DNA from: Dryocola clanedunensis subsp. sulfonylureivorans | GTDB taxonomy: Bacteria > Pseudomonadota > Gammaproteobacteria > Enterobacterales > Enterobacteriaceae | Assembly: GCF_016756775.1 (NCBI RefSeq) | Contig: NZ_JAERMU010000004.1 | Location: 1 to 64,000 of the forward strand | DNA: 64,000 bases | Direction: 5' to 3' | Part shown: positions 1-9,006 of the stretch, piece after piece | Numbering within the stretch: position 1 is the stretch's first letter | How the letters are laid out: every line of letters begins with the position of its first letter | Position numbers and translations under genes: made by a program | The notes under the pieces: model-generated | Database searches by the model: none | What the model was told of the DNA's origin: nothing | Seen by the model: only the letters and a program-made list of their open reading frames with translations

Positions 1-253
1 AGAGTGAACATATTTTGTCTCCTTTCACCTGAGCCAACACGTCATTCCAGCCTTGTACATACGAAGTCAGAGCTTCTGGTTACCGTTCGGATTTTGAGTG
101 ACGTGAAAGGTGAAACGGAGGGCTTAAGCTACGAAGAAAGATCGGCGTCTTCAGGGCGGATACAAGCTTCCTCCGTTTCGTGTAACCGGTAGCTAACCAG
201 CTACCGGTCCAAGATACAAGGGCGGATAAGCCTGCGTCATCCGCCGCAGATCC
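1..253. other. Intergenic segment downstream of entF
   Basis: No gene can be supported here. The segment holds a perfect 10-bp inverted repeat with a 4-nt loop (185-194 / 199-208) lacking a T-tract on either strand, then a REP-like palindrome at 221-245. A 62-codon GTG-initiated frame crosses it, but it has no ribosome binding site or recognisable domain. Confidence 0.5.
221..245. repeat. REP palindrome after entF
   Basis: A 25-bp imperfect palindrome beginning GGCGGATAAG and ending CATCCGCC, the usual form of an enterobacterial REP unit. It sits just past the entF stop codon, where such units often protect mRNA 3' ends. Confidence 0.65.
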
Positions 254-3200
254 CTATAAAGAAAGCACCTGCTGCAATACCGGCCCTATCTCGACAAACG
301 CGTCCGGGGAAATGATATCCACGTGCGCGCAGTCCAGGCGGTGGATATCCAGTTCGGCAATCCACGGCGACCAGGTTTTCTGCGGATCCATCCCTTCCGG
401 CAACGTTCGTTCGGCAACAAACAGCGTTGCCCTACCGCTAAACGGCACGCTCTGCGCCGTGGTTAACAGCCGGACGGCATCGCCGTAGTTGCCTTCGATA
501 GCCTCGAACAGCGCGTCTGACGCCTGCCCCTGCTGGGCGGCGACAAAAGCTTCCCGTTCGCGGTTTATCTCGTCCAGCACGGCCGGATCGAGTTCATTCG
601 CCCCTTTCTCGGCCCAGCTTTGCGTTTCCGGCGGCCAGGTATCCAGCAGGCCCAGGAATGCCACTTCCTCTCCCGCCTCCGCAAGCCTTGCGGCAATCCC
701 CTGCGCGAGCGTGCCGCCCAGCGAATAGCCCAGCAGGTAATACGGCCCGTGGGGCTGTAGCTCTCTGAGGGTTTGCAGATGCGCTTCGCAAACCTCTGCC
801 AGGTTTTGCGCCTGCTGCATTGGGCCCGTCGGGCGCGGAGACTGAATGCCGGTCACCGACCAGCGCGGATCCAGATAGCGTTGCAGCACGCTGAACTGCC
901 AGGCAAAGCCCGACGCCGGATGGAAGCAGTAGAGCGTCGGCCCGCTGGATTTGCGCAGCGGCAGCACGGCCTCAAACCCGGCGCGGCTCGCCTGCTCTTC
1001 GCTATGTTCTTCGGCAAGCGTTTCGGCGAGCTGGCGCACCGTGGAAGCAACCATGATTTGCCCCACCGTCAGCGGCCTGCCGAGGGTACGACGCAGCTCC
1101 GCCGCCAGGCGCATCGCCAGCAGCGAATGGCCGCCCAGCGCAAAGAAGTCATCGTCGACGGAGTGAACGTCAGCGCCAAGCAGCCCGGCAAAGGCTTCGG
1201 CGACAGTTTTTTCCAGAGCCGTTTCAGGCGCACGCCCCGCAGCGCGTTTTGCCAGCTCAGGCAGCGGCAGCGCCCTGCGGTCCAGCTTGCTGTTGGCGCT
1301 GAGCGGGAAATCATCAAGCTGCACAAGCGCAACCGGCACCATATGCGCCGGAAGCGTGGCCGAAAGCTGTTCTCTCAGCTTCTCAAGCGGCAGCGGCCCC
1401 CCGGAAGCGGAAACCAGATAGCCAACCAGCTGACGGGCATCACCGCCGCTGGCCGCCGCCTGATTGAGTACGCAGGCGTGCGTGACGGCCTGCGCCACGT
1501 CTTCCAGCGCCTGCGTTGCCCGGTCGATATCTCCCAGCTCAATGCGCTGGCCGCGAATTTTGAGCTGATCGTCGCTGCGCCCCAGATACTCCACCGCGCC
1601 GTTGTCCAGCCAGCGGGCCACGTCACCCGTGCGGTACATACGCTCGCCGGGCTCGAAAGGATCGGCGATAAAGCGGCTGGCGGTGAGATCCGGGCGGCCA
1701 AGATAGCCCTGGGCCAGCTGGATCCCGGTAAGGTAAAGATCGCCGGCGATGCCCGGTGGCACGGGCCGCATTGCCGCATCGAGGATCCGCAGCCCGGTAT
1801 TCCACACGGGCCAGCCAATCGGCACGCTGCTGCCGGTCACGCGGGCAAGATCTTCGCCATAAGCCGGATACCAGCTCACGTCCACGGCGGCTTCCGTCGG
1901 ACCATAGAGGTTGTGCAAAGGCGCGTGGGTGAGCTGCTCCCATTCCCGGCACAGATCCGCAGGCAGCGCTTCACCACTGCAGAACACGCGCCGCAGCGTG
2001 GCGCAGCTGGCAATCGCTGCGTCGCCGTCCAGCGCAGAAACGAAGGCTGCCAGCATCGACGGTACAAAATGCGTTGTTGTGACACGATAGCGGCTAAACA
2101 GCTGCTGTAGCGCCTGCGGATCGCGATGCGCTTCCGGCGGTGCCATAACGAGCCGCGCGCCGACAATATAGGGCCAGAAAAACTCCCAGACCGAAACATC
2201 GAAGCTGCACGGCGTTTTTTGCAGCACCACGTCTTCACCGCTGAGCGGATAGTGGTTCTGCATCCACAGCAGGCGGTTGACGATAGCCTGCTGCCCGACC
2301 ATGACGCCTTTCGGGCGGCCGGTTGAACCGGAGGTGAAAATCACGTAGGCGGTGTGTTCCGGTCGGGATACGTTCAGCGGCAGAGGCCGATCCGCAGCCG
2401 GAAGCAACCTTTCGTAGCAGAAAGTGTTCAGCCCTTCGGGAGCGCTAAACCGGGCCAGCTGATCTGCGGAGGTGATAAGCAGGCGCGGCGCGGCGTCTTC
2501 GAGCATCATTTGCAGGCGGTCGTCGGGGTAGCCGGTATCCAGCGGCAGCCAGGCCGCCCCGGCCTCAACAATCGCCTGTAAAGAGAGCGACAAAAAGACC
2601 GATCGGGGCAGCGCGACGGCAACCACATCCCCCGGCTTCACGCCCTGGGCGATTAATTCCCCCGCCAGCGCCAGCACCTGGCCGCGCATTTCGCGATAGG
2701 TAAACTGATGCTGCGCGTCGGCCAGCGCCGGGGCGTCCGGCGTGCGCTGCGCCTGCTCCGCAATCAAAGCGCCGAGCGTGGTGGCCGGAACCGCCGTCTG
2801 CGTGGCGTTAACGCTTTCCAGCAGCTGCGTTTCTGAACTGTGCAGCAGCTGCGCATCCGAACAGCGTAGCAAGGGGTTAGCCGCAAACTGGCGCAAAAGC
2901 AGCGGCAGGCGCGCCAGATGCTGCTCCAGCGTCCGGGCCTCGTAGCGCTCGGCATTCGCCAGCAGCTCAAGGGTAAACTCCCCCTGTTCGCCGATGTAGA
3001 GCGCAATTTCCAGGTCGCGCACCGGGCCGGAGGCCAGCTGGTGCGTCACGCCTTCGGTGCCGTTGAAATCCAGGCGGTAGTCGAACATCTTCAGGTTCAG
3101 CACCGGGCCGTAAAGCGGCTCGCCGCTGGAGACCTGGCCCAGATCCCGCTGGATCTGTTCCGCGTCGTAGCGCTGATGGCGGCGCAGGGTTTTCAGCTCT

Positions 3201-4174
3201 CTGGCAATCTCCTGCGCCAGCTCTGGCAAAGTTGCAGTCGGGATAATACGCACGCCAAACGGCAGCACGTTAAGCACCGGGCCGGTGGCGCACAGGGCGG
3301 CGGAACCAATGCGGCGCATAAAAATAAAGCCTGCGGAGTAGTCCATGCGCCCGCTCAGGCGGCCCAGCCAGAGCGCGACCAGCGCGAGCGCCATGTCGGC
3401 AGGGGTTAAACCGGCGCCGTTGACCAGCCCGTGAAACTCCGTCCGGTTAAAATCAAGCTTCTGGCGGATCAGGTGCGTGGTCGACCCCTGCCCGGTCAGC
3501 GGCTGGGTAGAGAGTGTGGCAGGAGGCGGCAGCTGGCGGGCTTTTTCGCCCCAGAACGCCGCGTCACGCTGCCGGGTGCCCGATTGCTGGTAGCGCTGAT
3601 ACTCCTCAACAACATCGCTGAACGGGGTGAACGGGTTCGGCTCGGGCTGCTCGCCCCGGCAGTAAGCGGTGTAAATGTTGGCGATGCGGCGGGTAATTGC
3701 GGTGAAGCTGAAGCCATCGACCACCAGGTGATGGAAACGCTGATACCAGAACCAGCGCGTTTCGCTCAGGCGCAGCAGCGCATGGAAATATAACGGCCTA
3801 CCGCTGGCGAGGCGTAAATCCCGATCCAGATCGTCACGCATAATAGCCAGCGCGGCTGCCTGCGGATCGGCTTCCTGACGCAGATCGCGGCAAAGCGGCG
3901 GCGTAAAGGTCGCCTCGGGATCGATCCACTGGCGGGCCTCGCCGTCTTGCTCAGCAAAGCGCATGCGCAGCGTATCCGCTTCCGCCATTCCCGCCACCAC
4001 GGCTTTGCACAGCAGCGCTTCGTTTAGATCGCCTTCCAGCTCGACATAGTGCGCCACGCTCCAGGCGTTAGGCTGCGGCGAGAGCTGATCCGCCATCCAG
4101 ATGCCCGGCTGGGCGGCGACAAGCGGCAGCATTTCAGCCTGCTGTTCTACTGGGTTCATCAGAATTTCACTCAC
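254..4174 (-). CDS. entF: Enterobactin synthase component F (NRPS)
   Basis: EntF is the cytoplasmic nonribosomal peptide synthetase that activates L-serine, joins it to 2,3-dihydroxybenzoate carried on EntB, and cyclises three units into enterobactin. The 1306 residues read condensation domain (HHLVVDG at 148-154), adenylation domain (TSGSTGRPKG at 614-623, YRTGD near 847), carrier domain (GGHS, phosphopantetheine Ser1017) and thioesterase (GYSLGG, Ser1151). Length fits the family (about 1290). The start is a GTG that overlaps the ybdZ stop as GTGA, preceded by GGAGG, so translation is probably coupled to ybdZ. The adenylation A10 motif, usually NGKLDR, reads NSKLDR, but its lysine is kept. 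Transcription presumably comes from the Fur-controlled promoter before fes. Confidence 0.97.
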   Translation of the reverse strand: MSEILMNPVEQQAEMLPLVAAQPGIWMADQLSPQPNAWSVAHYVELEGDLNEALLCKAVVAGMAEADTLRMRFAEQDGEARQWIDPEATFTPPLCRDLRQEADPQAAALAIMRDDLDRDLRLASGRPLYFHALLRLSETRWFWYQRFHHLVVDGFSFTAITRRIANIYTAYCRGEQPEPNPFTPFSDVVEEYQRYQQSGTRQRDAAFWGEKARQLPPPATLSTQPLTGQGSTTHLIRQKLDFNRTEFHGLVNGAGLTPADMALALVALWLGRLSGRMDYSAGFIFMRRIGSAALCATGPVLNVLPFGVRIIPTATLPELAQEIARELKTLRRHQRYDAEQIQRDLGQVSSGEPLYGPVLNLKMFDYRLDFNGTEGVTHQLASGPVRDLEIALYIGEQGEFTLELLANAERYEARTLEQHLARLPLLLRQFAANPLLRCSDAQLLHSSETQLLESVNATQTAVPATTLGALIAEQAQRTPDAPALADAQHQFTYREMRGQVLALAGELIAQGVKPGDVVAVALPRSVFLSLSLQAIVEAGAAWLPLDTGYPDDRLQMMLEDAAPRLLITSADQLARFSAPEGLNTFCYERLLPAADRPLPLNVSRPEHTAYVIFTSGSTGRPKGVMVGQQAIVNRLLWMQNHYPLSGEDVVLQKTPCSFDVSVWEFFWPYIVGARLVMAPPEAHRDPQALQQLFSRYRVTTTHFVPSMLAAFVSALDGDAAIASCATLRRVFCSGEALPADLCREWEQLTHAPLHNLYGPTEAAVDVSWYPAYGEDLARVTGSSVPIGWPVWNTGLRILDAAMRPVPPGIAGDLYLTGIQLAQGYLGRPDLTASRFIADPFEPGERMYRTGDVARWLDNGAVEYLGRSDDQLKIRGQRIELGDIDRATQALEDVAQAVTHACVLNQAAASGGDARQLVGYLVSASGGPLPLEKLREQLSATLPAHMVPVALVQLDDFPLSANSKLDRRALPLPELAKRAAGRAPETALEKTVAEAFAGLLGADVHSVDDDFFALGGHSLLAMRLAAELRRTLGRPLTVGQIMVASTVRQLAETLAEEHSEEQASRAGFEAVLPLRKSSGPTLYCFHPASGFAWQFSVLQRYLDPRWSVTGIQSPRPTGPMQQAQNLAEVCEAHLQTLRELQPHGPYYLLGYSLGGTLAQGIAARLAEAGEEVAFLGLLDTWPPETQSWAEKGANELDPAVLDEINREREAFVAAQQGQASDALFEAIEGNYGDAVRLLTTAQSVPFSGRATLFVAERTLPEGMDPQKTWSPWIAELDIHRLDCAHVDIISPDAFVEIGPVLQQVLSL

Positions 4175-4389
4175 TTCCTGCCTCCCGCATCAGCAAAAGA
4201 GACGGGCTGCAGGTCACGCCAGTTTTCTTTAAGCCAGCGGGAGCACTCTTCCTGCCCCGCCGCCTCGCACACCATCTGCCATCCCGCAGGCAGCGCGCAA
4301 GCTTCCGGCCAGAGGCTGTACTGACGGGCGGCGTTCTGAAGGATAAAAAACCGCCCCTGCGGGGCGTCGAAAGGGTTACTGTACTCCAT
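4171..4389 (-). CDS. ybdZ: MbtH-like protein YbdZ
   Basis: A 72-residue MbtH-family protein. These small proteins bind NRPS adenylation domains and raise their activity; here the partner is EntF. It opens with the family pattern (SNPFD, then a conserved SLWP near residue 25) and has the usual tryptophans. It lies 15 bp after fes and its TGA overlaps the entF GTG, the conserved fes-ybdZ-entF order. Confidence 0.95.
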   Translation of the reverse strand: MEYSNPFDAPQGRFFILQNAARQYSLWPEACALPAGWQMVCEAAGQEECSRWLKENWRDLQPVSFADAGGRK

Positions 4390-4404
4390 GCCTTACTCCT
4401 GTCT

Positions 4405-5619
4405 TTAAGCGCTCTGCCAGAGCCAGCTAAGCCCGTCAATCAGGCCGCCGCGCCAGCAAAGCGCATCGTGTCCGCCGTCAACCTGACGCCAGAAAACAGC
4501 CTGCTGTGTTTGTTGTAGTAAGGGATACAGGTTCTGATTGACCTGATAAATAAGCGGCTCGCGGAAGCCCGCCTCAAGATAAATGCGCAGCGGCTCAGGT
4601 TTTATCGTGCCGTCTGCCAGCTGCCTGATGAGCAGCCCGTCCTGCGCCTGCGGATCGCGCTTCGGCCACCAGTACGAGCCGGACTGGCTGAGGACGCAGC
4701 CAAAGGTCTCGGGCCAGTGCAGCCCGGCGTACATGGCCGACAGCCCGCCGAAACTCTGCCCCGCCACGACGGTGGTTTGCGGATCCTGGCGCCAGCAGGT
4801 CTTTTCCCGCAGCTGCGGCAGAAGCTCTTCCTGCACGGCAAGCCAGAAATCAGGGTTGCAGGGCAGCTCTTTACTGCGGTGCTGGGTGTCGATGACGTCA
4901 ATCAGTACATACACCGCTTCGGGCAGTTCACCCGCGTTAGTTTGCGCCTGTAGCGCGGGCCAGACCGGCAGGCTTTCCGCCCAGAATTGACCATCAAGGA
5001 GAATGGCCAGTGGGCGCTCATCCGGCTTGTTTTCGCCCGTTGTGAATACCCAGACGCGACGCTGATTGCCCAGCCGTTTACTATGCCAGGTGATGCACTG
5101 CGGAGTTTGCCACTCCTTCGCCGGGTTGTCCCAGCCGGCCTGCACCGGCGAATCCGGCAGGTGGAGAGCGGATACCGGGTGCCCACGCCCGCCCTTCCAG
5201 CTGTCCGGGTTCAGCGGGTCGGCAATCGCCAGCGGCAGCAGTTTGCGCCAGCCTTCGCGCAGCGCGGTACGGTCGGCCCGAAAGCCCTCGAAGGCCGCCG
5301 CCGGGAAATCTTCTTCGCTGGCTGAGGGTATAAGGCAGTAGGTGCCGCGCCACTGCGAGCCGAGCTGCGTTTGCCACTGCCAGACGTCTGTGCCGGGCAG
5401 GCGCGTCAGGGACTGCGGCTGCGAGCGCTGGTGGTGATCCGTTACGCCGGTGATGTAAATCCACACGCGTTTAATGTCAGAGGCATTTTCGTCTCCGGCG
5501 GGATCGCGCCACCAGAAGGTAACCGAGCAGCTTCCCGGCTCCCCGCTGGTCACGGTTGGTCCCCTCTCCCGCGATTTTTCCTGCCACCACGCCTCACTTC
5601 CCGGCTCTATTCTCGACAC
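4405..5619 (-). CDS. fes: Enterochelin esterase Fes
   Basis: Fes is the cytoplasmic esterase that hydrolyses the trilactone of imported ferric enterobactin to release iron. An alpha/beta hydrolase is evident: nucleophile motif GQSFGG, a TVVAG strand before it, and a C-terminal DGGHDALCW holding the catalytic histidine. The open frame extends to an ATG at 5658, but the GTG at 5619 gives an N-terminus aligning exactly with E. coli Fes (six residues before GSExWW). It also leaves room for a leader after the Fur-controlled promoter, so I prefer it. First gene of the fes-ybdZ-entF operon. Confidence 0.95.
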   Translation of the reverse strand: MSRIEPGSEAWWQEKSRERGPTVTSGEPGSCSVTFWWRDPAGDENASDIKRVWIYITGVTDHHQRSQPQSLTRLPGTDVWQWQTQLGSQWRGTYCLIPSASEEDFPAAAFEGFRADRTALREGWRKLLPLAIADPLNPDSWKGGRGHPVSALHLPDSPVQAGWDNPAKEWQTPQCITWHSKRLGNQRRVWVFTTGENKPDERPLAILLDGQFWAESLPVWPALQAQTNAGELPEAVYVLIDVIDTQHRSKELPCNPDFWLAVQEELLPQLREKTCWRQDPQTTVVAGQSFGGLSAMYAGLHWPETFGCVLSQSGSYWWPKRDPQAQDGLLIRQLADGTIKPEPLRIYLEAGFREPLIYQVNQNLYPLLQQTQQAVFWRQVDGGHDALCWRGGLIDGLSWLWQSA

Positions 5620-5674
5620 CAATTCATAACCCCATGTTATCAATGGAATATTAATCATAACCCTGAAATATTCT

Positions 5675-5705
5675 GATAATACTATTGATAATTATTTGCA
5701 TTTGC
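5675..5705. promoter_or_regulatory. Fur operator between fes and fepA
   Basis: Two overlapping Fur-box-like 19-mers, each starting GATAAT (at 5675 and 5687) and each matching the consensus GATAATGATAATCATTATC at 13 of 19 positions, offset by 12 bp. They lie in the divergent fes/fepA control region, where E. coli has its known Fur site. Iron-replete repression of both transcripts is inferred. Confidence 0.8.
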
Positions 5706-5896
5706 AATAGCGTATTCGCGCTCTGTGAGCTACGGCTTCTGAGCTAAAACAATAAGTTGCCGAATTGCAGGGATAATGCTGCTTTTTTGTTTCAGCATTA
5801 GCACGCGGTATCGGTTTCACTCACGGACATCCATGCTGCACTCCGGCCCTCTGGGCAAGGAAAACGCGGAGCTCAGCGGAAAAGCAGGCCGCCATA

Positions 5897-8155
5897 ATGA
5901 ATAAGAAGATCCAGTATTCCCTTGCGATGCTCATCAACATGGGAATTTACAGCGCCGCGCTCCCCGCGCTTGCTGAAGAAAACACAGCCGACGATAAAGA
6001 AACTGCCCAAACGCCCGTCCAGGAAGACACCGTCGTGGTGACCGCCGCCCAGCAAAACCTGCAGGCCCCTGGCGTGTCGACCATCACCGCTGACGAACTG
6101 AAAAAGCGCCCGCCCGCACGCGACATTTCTGAGCTTGTCCGCACCATGCCGGGGGTGAACCTCACCGGTAACTCCACCAGCGGCCAGCGCGGCAACGGTC
6201 GCCAGATTGATATTCGCGGCATGGGCCCGGAAAACACACTGATTCTGATCGACGGTAAGCCGGTGACCAGCCGTAACTCCGTGCGTCTGGGCTGGCGCGG
6301 CGAACGTGATACCCGTGGCGATGCCAGCTGGGTACCGCCGGAAATGGTCGAGCGCATCGAAGTGATCCGTGGCCCGGCAGCGGCCCGCTATGGCAACGGC
6401 GCGGCGGGCGGCGTGGTGAATATCATCACCAAAAAAGGTGGTGACGAGTGGCACGGCACCTGGAACACCTATCTCAACGCCCCTGAACACAAAGACGAAG
6501 GCTCCACCAAGCGCACCAACTTCAGCCTCAACGGCCCGCTGGGCGGGGATTTCAGCTTCCGCCTGTACGGTAACCTGGATAAAACTCAGGCCGACGCCTG
6601 GGACATCAACCAGGGCCACCAGTCCGAACGCACGGGAATTTATGCCGATACGCTGCCCGCCGGTCGTGAAGGCGTGATTAACAAAGACATTAACGGCGTG
6701 GTGCGCTGGGACTTCGCGCCGATGCAGTCCCTCGAGCTGGAGGCGGGCTACAGCCGCCAGGGCAACCTCTATTCCGGCGACACCCAGAACACCAATACCA
6801 ACCAAATAGTCAAAGACAACTACGGTAACGAGACCAACCGCCTCTACCGCCAGACCTACTCCCTGACCTGGAACGGCGGCTGGGATAACGGCCTGACCAC
6901 CACCAACTGGGTGCAGTACGAGCACACCCGCAACTCGCGCATGCAGGAAGGGCTGGCGGGTGGCACCGAAGGGATTTTCGCCAGCGACAAGTTTAAGGAT
7001 ATCGACCTGAGCGACGTGCTGCTGCACAGCGAAGTGAATATCCCAATAGATTTCGTGGTGAACCAGAACCTGACGCTGGGCACCGAGTGGAACCAGCAGC
7101 GCATGAAGGATCAGACCTCTAACGGCCAGACCTTTATGGGCGGGTCCATTCCGGGTTACGACAGCACCGGCCGCAGCCCGTACACCCAGGCGGAGATTTT
7201 CTCTCTGTTTGCGGAAGACAACATGGAGCTGACCGACAGCACCATGCTGACGCCGGGCCTGCGCTTCGATCATCACAGCATCGTCGGCGACAACTGGAGC
7301 CCGTCCCTGAACCTCTCCCAGGGCCTTGGCGACGACTTCACCCTGAAAATGGGCATCGCCCGCGCCTATAAAGCGCCGAGCCTGTACCAGACCAACCCAA
7401 ACTACATTCTCTACAGCAAGGGCCAGGGCTGCTACGCCAGCGGTACGGGCGTCGGCTGCTACATGATGGGTAACGAAGACCTGAAGGCGGAGACCAGCGT
7501 CAACAAAGAGATCGGCCTTGAGTTCAAGCATGAAGGCTGGCTGGCCGGGGTGACCTGGTTCCGCAACGACTACAAAGACAAGATCGAAGCGGGCTACTCG
7601 CCGGTAGGCCAGACCTCCTCCGGCGCAACCAGAACGGATATCTATAAGTGGGACAACATCCCGAAAGCCGTTGTTGAAGGGCTGGAGGGCACGCTGAACG
7701 TCCCGGTAAGCGACGCCGTCAGCTGGTCGAACAACCTGACCTACATGCTGCAAAGTAAAAACAAGGAGACCGGCGAGCGCCTGTCCGTCATTCCTGAGTA
7801 CACGCTGAACTCCACGCTGAGCTGGCAGATCCGTCAGGATATCTCCGTGCAGTCGACCTTCACCTGGTACGGCAAGCAGCAGCCGAAGAAGTACAACTAC
7901 AAGGGCCAGCCGGCGACCGGTTCCGAAACCAACGAGGTTAGCCCGTACAGCATCGTCGGCCTGAGCGGCACCTGGGACGCCACCAAAAACGTCAGCGTAA
8001 CGACGGGCATCGACAACCTGTTCGATAAGCGTCACTGGCGTGCGGGTAATGCCCAGACTACCGGCGGCAACACGGGTTATATGTACGGCGCGGGTGCCGA
8101 AACCTATAACGAATCCGGCCGGACTTACTATGTGAGCCTGAACACGCACTTCTGA
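5897..8155 (+). CDS. fepA: Ferric enterobactin receptor FepA
   Basis: A TonB-dependent outer-membrane receptor that imports ferric enterobactin with energy from TonB-ExbB-ExbD. The 752 residues comprise a signal peptide (about 1-26), a TonB box with the pattern DTVVVTA near residue 46, a plug domain (LRTMPGVN-type segment, then GPAAARYG) and a 22-strand barrel ending in the aromatic C-terminus NTHF. The GQGCYA...GCY loop with paired cysteines is as in E. coli FepA. Divergent from fes across a Fur region and followed by entD 70 bp later. The long leader (about 190 nt) is not explained. Confidence 0.97.
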   Translation: MNKKIQYSLAMLINMGIYSAALPALAEENTADDKETAQTPVQEDTVVVTAAQQNLQAPGVSTITADELKKRPPARDISELVRTMPGVNLTGNSTSGQRGNGRQIDIRGMGPENTLILIDGKPVTSRNSVRLGWRGERDTRGDASWVPPEMVERIEVIRGPAAARYGNGAAGGVVNIITKKGGDEWHGTWNTYLNAPEHKDEGSTKRTNFSLNGPLGGDFSFRLYGNLDKTQADAWDINQGHQSERTGIYADTLPAGREGVINKDINGVVRWDFAPMQSLELEAGYSRQGNLYSGDTQNTNTNQIVKDNYGNETNRLYRQTYSLTWNGGWDNGLTTTNWVQYEHTRNSRMQEGLAGGTEGIFASDKFKDIDLSDVLLHSEVNIPIDFVVNQNLTLGTEWNQQRMKDQTSNGQTFMGGSIPGYDSTGRSPYTQAEIFSLFAEDNMELTDSTMLTPGLRFDHHSIVGDNWSPSLNLSQGLGDDFTLKMGIARAYKAPSLYQTNPNYILYSKGQGCYASGTGVGCYMMGNEDLKAETSVNKEIGLEFKHEGWLAGVTWFRNDYKDKIEAGYSPVGQTSSGATRTDIYKWDNIPKAVVEGLEGTLNVPVSDAVSWSNNLTYMLQSKNKETGERLSVIPEYTLNSTLSWQIRQDISVQSTFTWYGKQQPKKYNYKGQPATGSETNEVSPYSIVGLSGTWDATKNVSVTTGIDNLFDKRHWRAGNAQTTGGNTGYMYGAGAETYNESGRTYYVSLNTHF

Positions 8156-8167
8156 TTGCGTAACGCT

Positions 8168-8196
8168 GGCGCTTTTCCGCAGGGTGGAAAAGCGCC
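8168..8196. other. Hairpin between fepA and entD
   Basis: An 11-bp perfect stem (8168-8178 with 8186-8196, 7-nt loop) right after the fepA stop codon, with no T-tract. It could stabilise the fepA message or reduce read-through into entD. It is not a canonical Rho-independent terminator. Confidence 0.5.
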
Positions 8197-8225
8197 GGTG
8201 TCTTCCACCGTTATAAGCGACCAAC

Positions 8226-8900
8226 ATGATCTGTCAGCTAACCTATTTCGACTTTCCCACTACCTCGCAGCGCGTCTACCGCGTGGATTTCGACGCCTCA
8301 ACTTTTCAGCCTGACGATCTGCTTTGCTTACCACACCGCGAGCAGCTTTCCGGGGCCGTCACTAAGCGCCGGGCGGAGCATCTGGCGGGAAGAATCGCCG
8401 CTCGGGAGGCGCTGCGTTTCTATGGGGTACAAAATTATGTGCCCGGCATCGGGCTGCATCGTGCGCCGTGCTGGCCACCAGGGCTTACCGGCAGCATCAC
8501 CCACACGGGCAACGTTGCGCTGGCAACGGTGATGCAGGATCGCCAGGGGGAACTTTGCGGCGTGGGCATTGATACCGAGATCATAATGAATGCTTATGAC
8601 GCACAGAATATAGCCGAAGGCGTGGTTAATCCCGCCGAGCGGGAATTGCTGCATGTTTGCGGCCTCCCCTTCCCCACGGCGCTGACATTATCGTTTTCCG
8701 CTAAAGAGAGTTTATTTAAGGCGCTGTACCGCCACGTCGGCCGCTATTTTAATTTCACCGCCGCAGAAGTAGTTAAGATTACCGGGCGGCAGCTCGCACT
8801 GAGGCTTGTTTCTCCGCTTGGGCCATTCCGCGAAGGGGACACCTTCAGCGTGAGCTGGAATAGTGACGGAAAGCAATTAACCACGCTAATAAGCCTTTAA
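8226..8900 (+). CDS. entD: 4'-phosphopantetheinyl transferase EntD
   Basis: A Sfp-type phosphopantetheinyl transferase that converts apo-EntB and apo-EntF to the holo form by moving phosphopantetheine from CoA to the carrier-domain serine. Signature residues are present: GVGIDTE at 112-118 (Mg-binding Asp and Glu) and FSAKESLFKAL at 157-167. At 224 residues it is slightly longer than the E. coli protein and is more diverged than its neighbours, which is typical of EntD. It lies downstream of fepA on the same strand, as in E. coli. Confidence 0.95.
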   Translation: MICQLTYFDFPTTSQRVYRVDFDASTFQPDDLLCLPHREQLSGAVTKRRAEHLAGRIAAREALRFYGVQNYVPGIGLHRAPCWPPGLTGSITHTGNVALATVMQDRQGELCGVGIDTEIIMNAYDAQNIAEGVVNPAERELLHVCGLPFPTALTLSFSAKESLFKALYRHVGRYFNFTAAEVVKITGRQLALRLVSPLGPFREGDTFSVSWNSDGKQLTTLISL

Positions 8901-9006
8901 AGAGAATAAAAATAAATCGCTTGCCGCCACGTCATAAGTGAATGTTATAGTCAAAAAACAACCAACAAACACAATATAACAACCTCTGACGACAAGGAGT
9001 TCCCCT

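Noticed and set aside
4-192. 62-codon frame at the left edge
   Set aside because: GTG start without ribosome site, no domain, and the window edge prevents any context; not supported as a gene.
773-2110. 445-codon frame antisense to entF
   Set aside because: Composition (rich in Arg, His, Gln) and position inside conserved NRPS domains mark it as a shadow frame.
5873-8227. 784-codon open frame antisense to fepA
   Set aside because: It is the reverse complement of a well-conserved receptor gene, has no recognisable domain, and results from the codon bias of fepA leaving the opposite frame free of stops.
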